Below, one piece after another: positions 10,001 to 17,365 of a DNA stretch of 64,000 nt. Each line of letters begins with the position of its first letter. The first letter of the stretch is position 1. The notes under the pieces were generated by a model. That model saw only the letters and a list, made by a program, of their open reading frames with translations, ran no database searches and was not told where the DNA came from. Origin of the DNA: Ferruginibacter sp. (lineage in GTDB: Bacteria > Bacteroidota > Bacteroidia > Chitinophagales > Chitinophagaceae); assembly GCA_013141435.1 (NCBI GenBank), contig JABFQZ010000028.1:1-64000 (forward strand), written 5' to 3'. The position numbers and the translations under genes are program-made.

Positions 10001-12140
10001 TGGTACTGCATTATCTCCACTACCTACTACTTCGTTAAATGGAATAATTGGAACATGGGCTCCAGCTTTAGATAATACAACAACTACAATTTATACATTT
10101 ACACCTTCTATTGGGCAATGTGCTACCACAACAACACTTACTATAACAGTTACTGGTGCAACATCTGGCATTTGGACTGGCGCAATAGATACCGATTGGT
10201 TTAAGGCAGGCAATTGGACATGTGGCGGTGTACCTACTTCAACTACCAATGTACTTATTCCAAATGGGTTAACAAATTACCCAATAATACCTGTTGGAAA
10301 TGCTTTATGCAATAATATGAACATACAAAATGGTGCTTCAGTAGTAGTAAATAATATTGGAGTTTTCAATCTTTATGGTGCAATTACCAATGTTGGTATA
10401 TTTGATTTATTAGATGGAACTTTGAATGTAACTGGCCAATTTGGGCAAGTGCTTGCAGGTTCTAGTATTTTGAATAATACCATCAAAAATATTGTAATAA
10501 GTAACGCAACTTCATTATCCGATGCGCTTTCAGTTACTGGTAATGTATCTTTTGGTGGTAGTAATAGAATATTTACAACAAATGATAATCTTACCTTAGT
10601 TTCAAATGCTGTAGGTACAGCTAGTTACAATGATATAACTAATAACGGCACAACATCAGGAAATATAACAACTGGATTAGTATCAATAGAACGATATTTA
10701 TTTGGTCAAAAATCATGGCGGTTTTTAGCTACGCCGGTAAAAATTGCAACTTCGCCTACAATTGCAACATCTTGGAGAGAAGGTAATAATTCATTATCTT
10801 CTACCGGTTTTGGCACTCAAATTACTGGACCTACAGGCCCTGCTATTGCTGCATTTGGTGGAGAGTTAGATTATTATACTCCACGTGGGTCTATGAAATA
10901 TTTTAATCCAAATAATAGCTTTATTGAAATTGCAAATACTACTAACTCAAAAATAGCAAACAACGAAGGATATATGATATTTGTAAGAGGAGATAGGGCA
11001 GCGCCAAATACTACCACTGGTAGTGGAACGCCAACTACACTTCGTATTAAGGGTGAAATAAGAACAGACGACCAATTATTTAATGTACCAACAAATAGTT
11101 TTTTATCTGTGGGTAATCCTTACCCATCTGCAATAGACTTTAGAAATGTAGATAAGACTAATATTTCTAACAGCTTTTATGCTTGGAATCCAATTTTACC
11201 AGGAGCTTTTGGTGTAGGTGGTTACGAATCTTATATATATGATGGTACACATTATGCAAAAGTACCAGGTGGTAATATAAGAGATTCTATACAAAGTGGA
11301 GAGGCATTTTTTATACAGTCAATAACAGGAGGCTCTATAACAATTAAAGAAACTTCAAAAACAAAAGATAGTTATTTAACAAGTAGAGCAAATAGCCAAT
11401 CAAGAGCTGGTATAGTTTTACCTACACTTGAAATTAATTTAATAACTAAAAATTTTAATGGAAATACTTTATTGGTTGATGGAGTAAGAGTTGATTTTGA
11501 TAATGGGTATAGCAATGCAGTAGATAATGAAGATGTAAGAAAAATATCGAACACCTCAGATAACCTTGCTATTAAAAAAGATAATAATAAATTAGTGGTT
11601 GAAAGGCATGCAACACTTCAAGCCACTGATACTATATTTTTAAATATTGCAAACACTAGTATTACTCAATATTATTTTGAAATAGATCCATCAGTACTTT
11701 CAAATACAGGGTTAGAAGCGGTTTTAAAAGATAAGTTTTTGCAAACAGAAAAAGAAATTAGTTTTACAAATTTAACAACAATTCCTTTTAATATTACTGC
11801 TGATGCAGCAAGTAAAGTTGCCGATAGATTTATGATAGTTTTTAAGAAAAAAACAACTCTTATTAATGATACACTTGTAAAAAAAGAAAAAATTTATTTA
11901 TTTCCAAACCCTACCCAAAGCAAAAATATAAATGTAAAATTTAAAGAAAAAATTGGCAAATGCGTAATCTTATTAGAAAGTATTGATGGTAAATTAATTT
12001 CCACAAAAAAAACTATTGTAGCTAATAATGATCAAGTTGAAAATCTAAATTTTCAAACCAAATTACCAACTGGAAATTATAATGTTATTATAAAATTTGA
12101 AGATGGAACGAAGGCTATTTTACCATTAATAATATTATAA
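4044..12140 (+). CDS. Giant SprB-repeat surface protein with type A T9SS sorting domain
   Basis: A 2,698-residue secreted protein, by far the largest in the window. Residues 1-28 are a signal peptide. Residues about 49-290 form the domain that often precedes SBBP propellers (I believe DUF7948; it starts FTENKGQYG). Residues about 290-650 look like a beta-propeller, and about 650-730 like a fibronectin type III fold. Residues 731-1973 hold 16 tandem SprB repeats. Then follow a PKD/Ig-like segment, a region starting IWTGAIDTDWFKAGNWTCG, a beta-rich domain, and from about 2615 a type A C-terminal sorting signal (IYLFPNPTQSKN) that is cleaved when T9SS anchors the cargo. The role is probably adhesion or gliding; the real ligand is unknown. 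PorX, a T9SS regulator, is encoded at 41686. Several reverse frames inside the repeats are shadows. Confidence 0.9.
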   Translation: MKNPQLHFRYCLMCIFALLLSISNGSSQTTLLTQNKSAVSKLIQSQKEILSFTENKGQYGKTLDNFEQFGEIKFGFEALGMPILFTSKGLIHLQRKVEKISQKEEELLEKAGVKEEVIEHKKNIIDRTITMEWVGANANVEIIAEEKTSDYHTYGLLTEKAYGYKKIIYKNLYDGIDLVYSFSNNNKIGFEYSLIVQPGADLAKVKMKYGGDVKSIKLNKKGNLIIRSDIDGIEETLPVSYYGTQILLQKNSNINTTYEINNNVLNFNFPQGFDNTKVMVIDPFVTSTSNLTGIQLGKAIDVDFDYAGNVYVAGGGTFSTSMPNASHSHAKYSSAGTLLWTFNGVLSIPSWKADYYYGGWVVDKANGNLFIGQGYAAGGFRVIRLSTTGLYDNYISSGNPAFQESWKMYWVCNNGNPQIICAGGGTTGNTNFAICNPPSTTLLAASNLTGSSVAGQDMTDLVIDPVTNSLYSIYASPLDFNTANKIYKHNQPYSFATTAWSTATGLNIIQELKNRPYLSVGYNDNSSNILGQNATYIFYWDGLNLKAFNKTTGAITGTPLVLAGNTSLMQGGIVADACNNVFIGNKNGTIKVYNFNGSVFDDAAAPDIIIPGYNTTVYDLALDESKKLLYASGDGFVASFDIATYCTTNIYTLNVVSNCAAASATAMVSPAAPAFSTVTYTLYIGATQIATNTTGTFINLLPNTNYTIIATINLACSGVQTNANFILPGPTIVATPTNATCGNSNGEINIVASGTSGPYTYSIDGVTYSTTNPFIGLAAGIYTVFVKDNGGCISKSNVTILNSDGPIFTFTQTNATCGNNAGSITITASGGLAPYLYSTNNGVTYQTNNFFTGLIAGQYNVKVKDANGCVNTSIVDILSSSNILLNAIPASATCGLNNGSITAFASGGTAPLLYSINGNIFQASNIFTNVIPATYIVTVKDALGCIKTFSATVANNPSPIVTAVSTAAACGNINGTISATGTGGVAPLQYSLNGGTFQTSNIFLGLPAGTYTITVKDAAGCTSTVSLSVASTNGPIVTATTVSSNCGANNGSITATASGTTGPYTYSTNGLPYQASGTFAGLAAGSYVVLAKDNAGCLGAVIAIVSNVAGPTLTTVPTASSCNVNDGTITATALGGTGPYLYSIDGISFGASNVFSGLAPNTYTITVKDFNNCTKTATAVVLDASGLVLSVATVSTSCSNNGIITAIASGGTAPLQYSINGTVYQPGNVFNGLAPATYTVYVKDANGCIITKQAIVSSASLLSLSATNTVQASCGGANGVIIALASGGVAPLTYSINGTVYQNSGTFLNVIAGTYTVYVKDASGCIVTQILVIPNINAGANLTDLTFNIENALLCDGALGKIKNLKGIPNGGGNTYTFSLDFGAFQTGNQFTNVSIGIHYVTAMNQFGCTMTKQLTITSTTGATASAVITGTSCGTSNGQIVLTGVANGGNGSPYHYSLDGGATWTTFTTTVTLTGLAAGSYTIIIADDSGFDPLAPNCSTTLTFIVPSIGGPSLSTTIVNGTCLVPEGSIDIVGNGGVPPYQFSIDGGSTYQPTGFFDNLSAGTYLATILDDAGCETSTSVTITSASGPTVTGIASPTSCGLDNGTIVATAGTGGTAPYEFSINGTIFQPSNTFNNLVAGSYTIYIKDFNGCYSTTPITISKTALPRVTSAAIAASCNNNDGGIIATGSFGTAPYQFSLDGIVYQSSTIFTGLAAGFYTVYVKDDRACITTAGIVIGNIGAPSFTSTIANAKCGNSNGSITNTALGGTAPYTYSIDGFTFVSNHIFSNLLPGNYNISVKDFNGCITTHTVLVGNAVGPHTLTATFSNPSCGLANGSIFSSALGGTAPFTFSIDGVTFVSGSTFSSLNSGSYTITVKDNNGCLKTLPITLINLDGPTLTTNTTTTTCGTNNGTITASALGGTQPLTYSINSTTVYQANNIFSGLAAGTYTIRVKDAKGCITVSIITVTAIAPSIIPTFNAVAAICSGTALSPLPTTSLNGIIGTWAPALDNTTTTIYTFTPSIGQCATTTTLTITVTGATSGIWTGAIDTDWFKAGNWTCGGVPTSTTNVLIPNGLTNYPIIPVGNALCNNMNIQNGASVVVNNIGVFNLYGAITNVGIFDLLDGTLNVTGQFGQVLAGSSILNNTIKNIVISNATSLSDALSVTGNVSFGGSNRIFTTNDNLTLVSNAVGTASYNDITNNGTTSGNITTGLVSIERYLFGQKSWRFLATPVKIATSPTIATSWREGNNSLSSTGFGTQITGPTGPAIAAFGGELDYYTPRGSMKYFNPNNSFIEIANTTNSKIANNEGYMIFVRGDRAAPNTTTGSGTPTTLRIKGEIRTDDQLFNVPTNSFLSVGNPYPSAIDFRNVDKTNISNSFYAWNPILPGAFGVGGYESYIYDGTHYAKVPGGNIRDSIQSGEAFFIQSITGGSITIKETSKTKDSYLTSRANSQSRAGIVLPTLEINLITKNFNGNTLLVDGVRVDFDNGYSNAVDNEDVRKISNTSDNLAIKKDNNKLVVERHATLQATDTIFLNIANTSITQYYFEIDPSVLSNTGLEAVLKDKFLQTEKEISFTNLTTIPFNITADAASKVADRFMIVFKKKTTLINDTLVKKEKIYLFPNPTQSKNINVKFKEKIGKCVILLESIDGKLISTKKTIVANNDQVENLNFQTKLPTGNYNVIIKFEDGTKAILPLIIL
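6234..9962 (+). repeat. Sixteen tandem SprB repeats inside the giant gene
   Basis: The coding sequence holds 16 head-to-tail units of about 75-90 codons. The core of a unit reads xCGxxNGxI...GGTAPYxYSIDG...FxGLxAGTYTxxVKDxxGC. Units 9 and 10 diverge most: unit 9 lacks the VKD core and unit 10 has an insertion. Copies differ a lot at the DNA level, so the expansion looks old or the copies have been diversified. The repeats are shared with the gliding adhesin SprB and with the cargo encoded at 46260. Confidence 0.9.
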
Positions 12141-12160
12141 AAGTTGTAACTAAAAAAATG

Positions 12161-12210
12161 AAACAAGAATAAATAGTGTCATATATTAAACTATTTATTC
12201 TTGTTTTTTT
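12161..12210. terminator. Perfect 17-bp stem terminator between convergent genes
   Basis: AAACAAGAATAAATAGT (12161-12177) and its exact complement (12190-12206) flank a 12-base loop and run into T residues. The left flank is A-rich, so the reverse strand also ends in T residues. It can stop both the giant gene and the convergent creD-like gene. Confidence 0.85.
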
Positions 12211-12238
12211 ATCACTCTTTTCGGTTGATTATTTTCAA

Positions 12239-14092
12239 CTATTTTTCGCCATACCAATTTATTTTTCTACTACCATACATTACCAATGCAAGTATAATAA
12301 ACAAGCCTATGCTTCCCACTAGCAAAGCGGTATCTTCTAATCGTATTAAAATGAATATAAAGCCATACAAGCAGGTTAATAATATACCAAAAATAGAAGC
12401 CGATTTCCAACTGTTGAAATGGCTTTTGGCATAAAGTGTAATGAGTAAAATTGTAGCAGCGGCTGCAATAGAATATGCATAATCGAACAAGATATATTCG
12501 CTAATGCTCAGTAACAATGTATAAAATATTACCAAGGCTAATCCTACTAAAATATATTGTACAGGGTGTAAACGTTTTTTTTGCAAGAGCTCAATAATAA
12601 AAAATAATGCAAAAGTTAAACCTATTAATAGTACAGCATATTTTACACTACGACTTGTTTTGTTGTACTGGTCGGCTGGCTGTACAAGGCTTACACCAAA
12701 AGCTGTTTGGTTTGCTTTTAATGCACCAGCTTTTACCACAGTACCAAAAGGTAAGTTGGCTCTATTAAAATTCCATTTTGCATTAAATCCACTTTCATTA
12801 TACTTACGTTCGTTAGGCAAACAATTTCCATCGAACGAAGGGCTAGCCCAAGTAGAAGAAATATAAAATTTGCTATTAGTACTAAGCGGCAAAAAATGCA
12901 ATTGCTCACTTCCTTTTAATTTTAATTGCATACTAAATGGCACAGCTTTTTTTAATTGCTCAGCGTTTAATGCAATCGGAACCGACAGACCAACTTCTCC
13001 TAAATCGGTAATTGGTAAACCTGGGTTAAGCAATAGTTTTTGCGAATCATAATTTATAAAAATTTCTTCTTCTATACCTTTGTAGTCGCTTAAAGCAAAG
13101 CATAGTTTTGCATTTGCAAAATCAACATTTGCTATATCTATATCTGTTGGCCAATCTGGTTTAAAAGAGCCTGTAAATGATATATCCGATTTATACAACA
13201 ATACTTTGTAAATGGAGCGTGGGCGTACTTCAGGTTTTATATTCCCATTTACTTCTAATTTATCGGCTAATAAAATTAAGTTTGCTGTTATACTTTTTAA
13301 TTTGCCATCAGTATCTACAAGCTTTGTATAATAAGGTACTGTAATGAATGGAGCAGATAAAGTTTGAGCTTCGGCCCATTTACTGCTCACTTCTTTTACT
13401 ACTTCTTTTTGGCGGTTTTCTCTTTCGGTAATTAAGTTATTAATAAAAAGTGTAGGTATTAACATTACAAGTATTAATACGCCAGTAATAATACCTTTTA
13501 TTAAAATGCTGTTAGCGTTTGAAGAAACGCTTTGCTGTTGCGGTTGCGCATTTGGCGCTGTTTCGTAATCCATATTGCTTGTTGTTTTTTGTGAGTAATA
13601 AAAAAAATTGTAAAATATAGTTTGATAAGAATTGGAATAAAAATTGCTATTTGAAAATAGTGTAACTATTGGCTTAAGTAAAAAAATAATAGCTAGTAAA
13701 GCACAAGTAAACAATCCTAAACTTATTATAATAAAATCAGCAAAATATTGCCCCAAATAATTACTAAAACCATGTGCAATATTGATTTTAAATAAACCTG
13801 CAATTAAACCATATACAAAATCTATAGTAAGAATTAGGAGTAATAATTTTGTAATCTTATTTTGCCAACCAACACCAATTGCTTGAATTATCGGAATTGC
13901 CAACAAAAGTGTAATGAGTGCAGGTAATGAAATTATAAGTGCACCAACATAACCTCCTAATAGTACTCCAAATATATACATGCCAGGTTTTTCTGTTAAG
14001 AGTATAATGCTACAAACGCCTACAATAGCAAATATTGCAGTGAGTAACCATACTCTAAAACTTAACCAAGTTGCCAATCCTAAATTATTCAT
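12239..14092 (-). CDS. creD: CreD family inner-membrane protein with extra N-terminal membrane domain
   Basis: Residues about 195-617 match CreD, an inner-membrane envelope-integrity protein whose expression in Gammaproteobacteria is tied to CreBC and beta-lactam stress. The segment begins with a membrane helix followed by LITERENRQKEVVKEVSSKW, has a large extracytoplasmic domain, and ends in several helices. Residues 1-173 add about four more membrane helices not found in standard CreD. An ATG at 13573 (residue 174, MDYETAPNAQP) could start a normal-length CreD. The first ATG is preferred because the frame is intact and an operator palindrome lies 10 bases upstream. It is the last gene of a likely three-gene module with the winged-helix gene at 14136 and the membrane gene at 14559. 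Confidence 0.82.
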   Translation of the reverse strand: MNNLGLATWLSFRVWLLTAIFAIVGVCSIILLTEKPGMYIFGVLLGGYVGALIISLPALITLLLAIPIIQAIGVGWQNKITKLLLLILTIDFVYGLIAGLFKINIAHGFSNYLGQYFADFIIISLGLFTCALLAIIFLLKPIVTLFSNSNFYSNSYQTIFYNFFYYSQKTTSNMDYETAPNAQPQQQSVSSNANSILIKGIITGVLILVMLIPTLFINNLITERENRQKEVVKEVSSKWAEAQTLSAPFITVPYYTKLVDTDGKLKSITANLILLADKLEVNGNIKPEVRPRSIYKVLLYKSDISFTGSFKPDWPTDIDIANVDFANAKLCFALSDYKGIEEEIFINYDSQKLLLNPGLPITDLGEVGLSVPIALNAEQLKKAVPFSMQLKLKGSEQLHFLPLSTNSKFYISSTWASPSFDGNCLPNERKYNESGFNAKWNFNRANLPFGTVVKAGALKANQTAFGVSLVQPADQYNKTSRSVKYAVLLIGLTFALFFIIELLQKKRLHPVQYILVGLALVIFYTLLLSISEYILFDYAYSIAAAATILLITLYAKSHFNSWKSASIFGILLTCLYGFIFILIRLEDTALLVGSIGLFIILALVMYGSRKINWYGEK

Positions 14093-14101
14093 AATAAAAA
14101 G

Positions 14102-14120
14102 TACTTTGTTTTACAAAGTA
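14102..14120. promoter_or_regulatory. Palindromic operator before the creD-like gene
   Basis: TACTTTGT-ttt-ACAAAGTA has perfect 8-bp arms, 9 bases from the creD-like ATG. The core ACTTTG-N5-CAAAGT recurs at 15202-15218 before the other membrane gene of this cluster. The regulator encoded between the two genes is the natural candidate to bind it. Confidence 0.65.
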
Positions 14121-14135
14121 AAATTATAAAAAAAA

Positions 14136-14435
14136 TCACTTCGTTGTTTTAATCATTTTTTCGAGGGCAGCAATATGTAACTTAAATTCCTTCTCTCCAC
14201 TCTTTGTAATAATATATGTAGTATTAGTTTTACGCCCAATAAAACCTTTTTCTACTTTAATAATATTATTTTCTTCCAAAGCTTTTAAATGGCTTGCTAA
14301 ATTACCATCTGTAATTTCTAACAGCTCTTTTAGGTCATTAAAATTTACATTATCGTTTACCATTAGTATGCTCATAATGCCTAGCCGCACACGGCTATCA
14401 AAAAGTTTGTTGAGATTATTTATTGGGTTTAGCAT
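14136..14435 (-). CDS. Winged-helix transcriptional regulator
   Basis: A 99-residue single-domain DNA-binding protein of the winged-helix type (HTH_34-like, close to MarR/ArsR folds). The recognition helix lies around TDGNLASHLKALEENNIIKV (residues about 42-61), and the wing has GRKTNTTYIITKSGEKEF. Homologues form dimers and often sit next to membrane-protein genes of their own regulon. It lies 43 bases upstream of the creD-like gene on the same strand. It is flanked by the operators at 14102 and 15202, so it probably represses both membrane genes. No effector domain is present. Confidence 0.85.
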   Translation of the reverse strand: MLNPINNLNKLFDSRVRLGIMSILMVNDNVNFNDLKELLEITDGNLASHLKALEENNIIKVEKGFIGRKTNTTYIITKSGEKEFKLHIAALEKMIKTTK

Positions 14436-14455
14436 TTACTTTTTCTATTAGTGAA

Positions 14456-14540
14456 GTGTCAGTCTGAGCTTGTTGAATACGGGTTAATTTATGGTGATTT
14501 TTTTTATCATAGTCTAACTTCGACAAGCCCAGTTTGACAT
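14456..14540. repeat. REP-like imperfect inverted repeat
   Basis: The arms GTGTCAGTCTGAGCTTGTTG (14456 on) and TTCGACAAGCCCAGTTTGAC (14519 on) are imperfect complements. They match the widespread intergenic word CTTCGACAAGCTCAGACTGAC seen in many bacterial genomes. It fills the spacer between the winged-helix gene and the upstream membrane gene and may affect mRNA stability between them. Confidence 0.6.
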
Positions 14541-14558
14541 TATTACCACTTGTTACTT

Positions 14559-15194
14559 TTACTTCCGCTCATACTTAATCCACATATACACTCCATAAAA
14601 TATATGCATTACACCAAAACCTATGGCCCAAAAATATAAACCATAGCCTACAAGCCAAAGATTAATAATGCCAATAATTATTTGTATGTAGCCTAAGTAG
14701 CGTATTTCTATTAATGTATATTTACTTGCATTAATTAAACCAAGTCCATAAAAAATTAAACAACCAGGGGCTATCAAGCCAAAAGTACCAAAGTGCATCA
14801 TTCTAAATAAAAACAAACTACCTACAATAAGTGGAATACTTACGTTTATCATTAAACGCTTAGCTGTATTACCCCAAATGGGCATACCATCTTTTTTGCT
14901 TTTTAGCCATGTAAAGAAAAAAGCACTTACAAATGCCGATACAAAAGTTGCTATTGCTATCCAAAAAAGATATGTGTTTAATATAAAGGTATAATCATCT
15001 TCAAAATATTTTTTTCCATTTATAACAAAATCTTTTTGCCCAAACACATACGGATGAGCTACCCAAGCACCAATGAGTGCACACAAGCCTGCACATATAC
15101 CGCTTAAGCCACTAAGGCTAATAAATCTACTACTACGCTCCATCATTTTTTTGATGTGGTGCAGATCTTCTAAAGATTGTTGCTGATTGTTCAT
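14559..15194 (-). CDS. Six-helix membrane protein of unknown function
   Basis: A protein of about 211 residues with a short polar N-terminus (MNNQQQSLEDLHHIKKMMER) and about six membrane helices, ending in a positively charged tail (YMWIKYERK). I do not recognise a named family. Similar proteins occur in Bacteroidota next to winged-helix regulators. The ATG at 15194 is preferred to a GTG at 15203, because that GTG lies inside the operator palindrome. It is the first gene of the module leading to the winged-helix and creD-like genes, which suggests a shared envelope-stress role. Confidence 0.75.
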   Translation of the reverse strand: MNNQQQSLEDLHHIKKMMERSSRFISLSGLSGICAGLCALIGAWVAHPYVFGQKDFVINGKKYFEDDYTFILNTYLFWIAIATFVSAFVSAFFFTWLKSKKDGMPIWGNTAKRLMINVSIPLIVGSLFLFRMMHFGTFGLIAPGCLIFYGLGLINASKYTLIEIRYLGYIQIIIGIINLWLVGYGLYFWAIGFGVMHIFYGVYMWIKYERK

Positions 15195-15201
15195 AAAAAG
15201 C

Positions 15202-15218
15202 ACTTTGAATTACAAAGT
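15202..15218. promoter_or_regulatory. Second copy of the ACTTTG-N5-CAAAGT operator
   Basis: ACTTTG-aatta-CAAAGT has perfect 6-bp arms and a 5-base spacer, with the same core and spacing as the site at 14102. It lies 7 bases before the ATG of the six-helix protein, where a bound repressor would block transcription. Confidence 0.65.
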
Positions 15219-15260
15219 AAAGGTAAAAAGATAATACAAACAAATTATTTGTACAGTTTT

Positions 15261-16436
15261 TTATTTCAATACCATGCTCTCCTTACTAAATTGCTTATAG
15301 CTAAACAATGCAGCAGCTAATGCCAATGCAATAAGTGATAATACAATTGCTGCATATTGCCCCATATTGATGGTGCCTGCAATAATTTCTTTAGTAGCCA
15401 ATGCAATATTTAAAATAGGAATAAAAGCCGTTTGCCAATTGAGTTGCACACCTGGTATCATGGCAAGCATAGCAGGAATAAATATTACAAATGTTAAAGG
15501 AGTAACCAATGTTTGTGCTTCTTTAAAACATTTGGCTCTTATAACTATAGCAGAAAGCAAGCCTGCAAAAAATAAACAGAGCGGAATAAGCATCGCAAAA
15601 AGCATAACAATAAACTTAGGGCTTACCATATTGTTTATTGTAGTTAAAAAATCTGCAGGTATATCTGGTAAAAATTTTAGCCCAAGTACCATTCCCGCAA
15701 TCGTCATAGAGGCAGCAGTAAGACCAACAATAGCAATGGTAAGCATTTTGCCAATGAGTATTTGAAAACGAGAGGCTGGTGATGAAAGCAATGTCTCCAT
15801 AGTGCCCTTTTCTTTTTCACCAGTTATTAAATCTATGGCTGGGTACATGCAAGCTGTAAAACAAAAAATTATAAAAATGTATGGTAAGAAGCCGCCAACT
15901 GTTTTTCCTAATTGCTCCTTTGCTGTGGCAATATCTACTTTTGTAATATCAAATGGCGCAAGGGTTTCGGTAGAAATATTTAATTTTTTTAACCGCTCAT
16001 TTAGTATTTGCGATTTTATAACTTCCAGCTTTTCAGAAATTCTGCTCGACAATAAAAAGTTGGTGGACTTATAATACAAATTCATTTTGCCAGATTTCAT
16101 ATCGTTTACATTGGCTAAAAAGTCTGTCGAAAATTCTATCATACCATCAAGGCTATCTTTTGAAATGGCTTCTTTGCCAGTGGCAACAGTAAAGTTTGTA
16201 AATAATGCTACGGTAGAATCTTGCAACTGGGTTTTAATATTTTCTGGATAACCAATGAGCGCAATTTTAAGCTGCTTGTTTTCTTCTTTAGCCATTAATG
16301 TTTTTTGCAACTTTGTTACGCCAATAATTAATAATGGAATTATTAATGCAGGTATTACAATTGCAGATATTAATGTACGCTTATCTCTTAAGGTGTCTTT
16401 TAATTCTTTTTTTAAAACTGTTAATATTGTGTTCAT
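15261..16436 (-). CDS. ABC-2 type permease, NatB-like
   Basis: Membrane half of an ABC exporter. The N-terminal helix ends in LRDKRTLISAIVIPALIIP, typical of NatB and related ABC-2 permeases. A large extracytoplasmic domain follows (residues about 45-185), then five to six helices; between the second and third is the cytoplasmic loop TGEKEKGTMETLLSSP, the hallmark that contacts the ATPase. The length of 391 residues is normal. It is the second gene of a pair with the ATPase at 16496, with a 59-base spacer filled by a 7-bp tract. The substrate cannot be read from the sequence; sodium export is known for NatAB. Confidence 0.88.
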   Translation of the reverse strand: MNTILTVLKKELKDTLRDKRTLISAIVIPALIIPLLIIGVTKLQKTLMAKEENKQLKIALIGYPENIKTQLQDSTVALFTNFTVATGKEAISKDSLDGMIEFSTDFLANVNDMKSGKMNLYYKSTNFLLSSRISEKLEVIKSQILNERLKKLNISTETLAPFDITKVDIATAKEQLGKTVGGFLPYIFIIFCFTACMYPAIDLITGEKEKGTMETLLSSPASRFQILIGKMLTIAIVGLTAASMTIAGMVLGLKFLPDIPADFLTTINNMVSPKFIVMLFAMLIPLCLFFAGLLSAIVIRAKCFKEAQTLVTPLTFVIFIPAMLAMIPGVQLNWQTAFIPILNIALATKEIIAGTINMGQYAAIVLSLIALALAAALFSYKQFSKESMVLK

Positions 16437-16477
16437 TAGAAGTTGTTAGAAGTTAGTGATAGCTAATAGATAATAGT
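16436..16477 (-). repeat. Degenerate 7-bp tract in the ABC exporter operon
   Basis: On the plus strand six heptamers read TTAGAAG, TTGTTAG, AAGTTAG, TGATAGC, TAATAGA, TAATAGT. In the sense of the genes the tract runs directly into the permease start codon at 16436. It fills most of the spacer between ATPase and permease. Confidence 0.6.
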
Positions 16478-16495
16478 TGAAAAGGAAAGATTAAT

Positions 16496-17278
16496 TTATG
16501 CTTTAGCAAAGTTTTTTCCATCATGTTTTACAATATCAATAAAGGCTTCCGTTAATGATTGATGAGCAAATTCAGTTCTAAAATTTTTCATTGTATTGCT
16601 GTAAATTAAATTGCCTTTAGAAATAATTGCCAACTCATCGCAAAGTAAATCTACTTCACTCATTATATGCGATGAAAATATTATTGTTTTACCATCTTGC
16701 TTGCATTGTTTTATTAATTCTATAATACTATTTGCAGTTATTACATCTAGGCCAGATGTGGGCTCATCGAATATTACAATACTTGGGTCGTGTATCATAC
16801 TTCTGGCAATAGATACCTTTTGTTTCATGCCTGTACTCATTTGTGCAATTCGTTTTTTAGAAAACTCATGAATGCCAAGTTGTGTAAATAACTTGTCTTT
16901 TCTTTGCTCAAAAATAGTTTTATCCATGCCATGTAAGTCGGCAAAATATTGTACTATTTCGCCTGGAGTTAACCTGTCGTATAGGTTGGTAGAGCCTGTA
17001 AGAAACCCAATTTTTTTACGTACTTTTTCTGGATTTTCTGTTACGCTTTCTCCTCCTACCAAAATATCACCTTTGGTTGGTTTTAGTATAGTTGCAATCA
17101 TACGAAGTGTAGTAGTTTTGCCTGCTCCATTGGCTCCAAGCAACGAAAATACGCTACCAGGTGTACAAGTAAAACTTACTTCATTTACTGCATTTATTGT
17201 GGCAGCATTTGTTTGTAATTCTTTTTGCTGTTTTTTTGAAAGGCTGTATTGTTTAGAAATGTTTTGTATTTCAATCAT
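16496..17278 (-). CDS. ABC transporter ATP-binding protein, NatA-like
   Basis: ATPase partner of the permease at 15261. It has Walker A GANGAGKTT, the ABC signature MSTGMKQKVS, Walker B IVIFDEPTSGLD and the switch histidine in FSSHIMSEVD. The ATG at 17278 (MIEIQNISKQYSL) is chosen because it starts exactly at the first strand of the ABC fold; a longer frame from 17314 adds 12 unlikely residues. That gives about 260 residues, usual for NatA/CcmA-type subunits. A loop at about residues 20-35 is richer in Lys and Gln than usual. Confidence 0.9.
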   Translation of the reverse strand: MIEIQNISKQYSLSKKQQKELQTNAATINAVNEVSFTCTPGSVFSLLGANGAGKTTTLRMIATILKPTKGDILVGGESVTENPEKVRKKIGFLTGSTNLYDRLTPGEIVQYFADLHGMDKTIFEQRKDKLFTQLGIHEFSKKRIAQMSTGMKQKVSIARSMIHDPSIVIFDEPTSGLDVITANSIIELIKQCKQDGKTIIFSSHIMSEVDLLCDELAIISKGNLIYSNTMKNFRTEFAHQSLTEAFIDIVKHDGKNFAKA

Positions 17279-17365
17279 ACTAGTAGTATTGAGTTTTTTA
17301 ATTGAAGCCTGCAATATAATTACACTTTATTTTTCTTTAAAAAGTTTTTTATAAGTGGTAAAATA

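Noticed and set aside
17279-17314. 12-residue N-terminal extension of the ABC ATPase
   Set aside because: The ABC fold starts at MIEIQNIS, and the extra part is a spacer-like AT-rich sequence.
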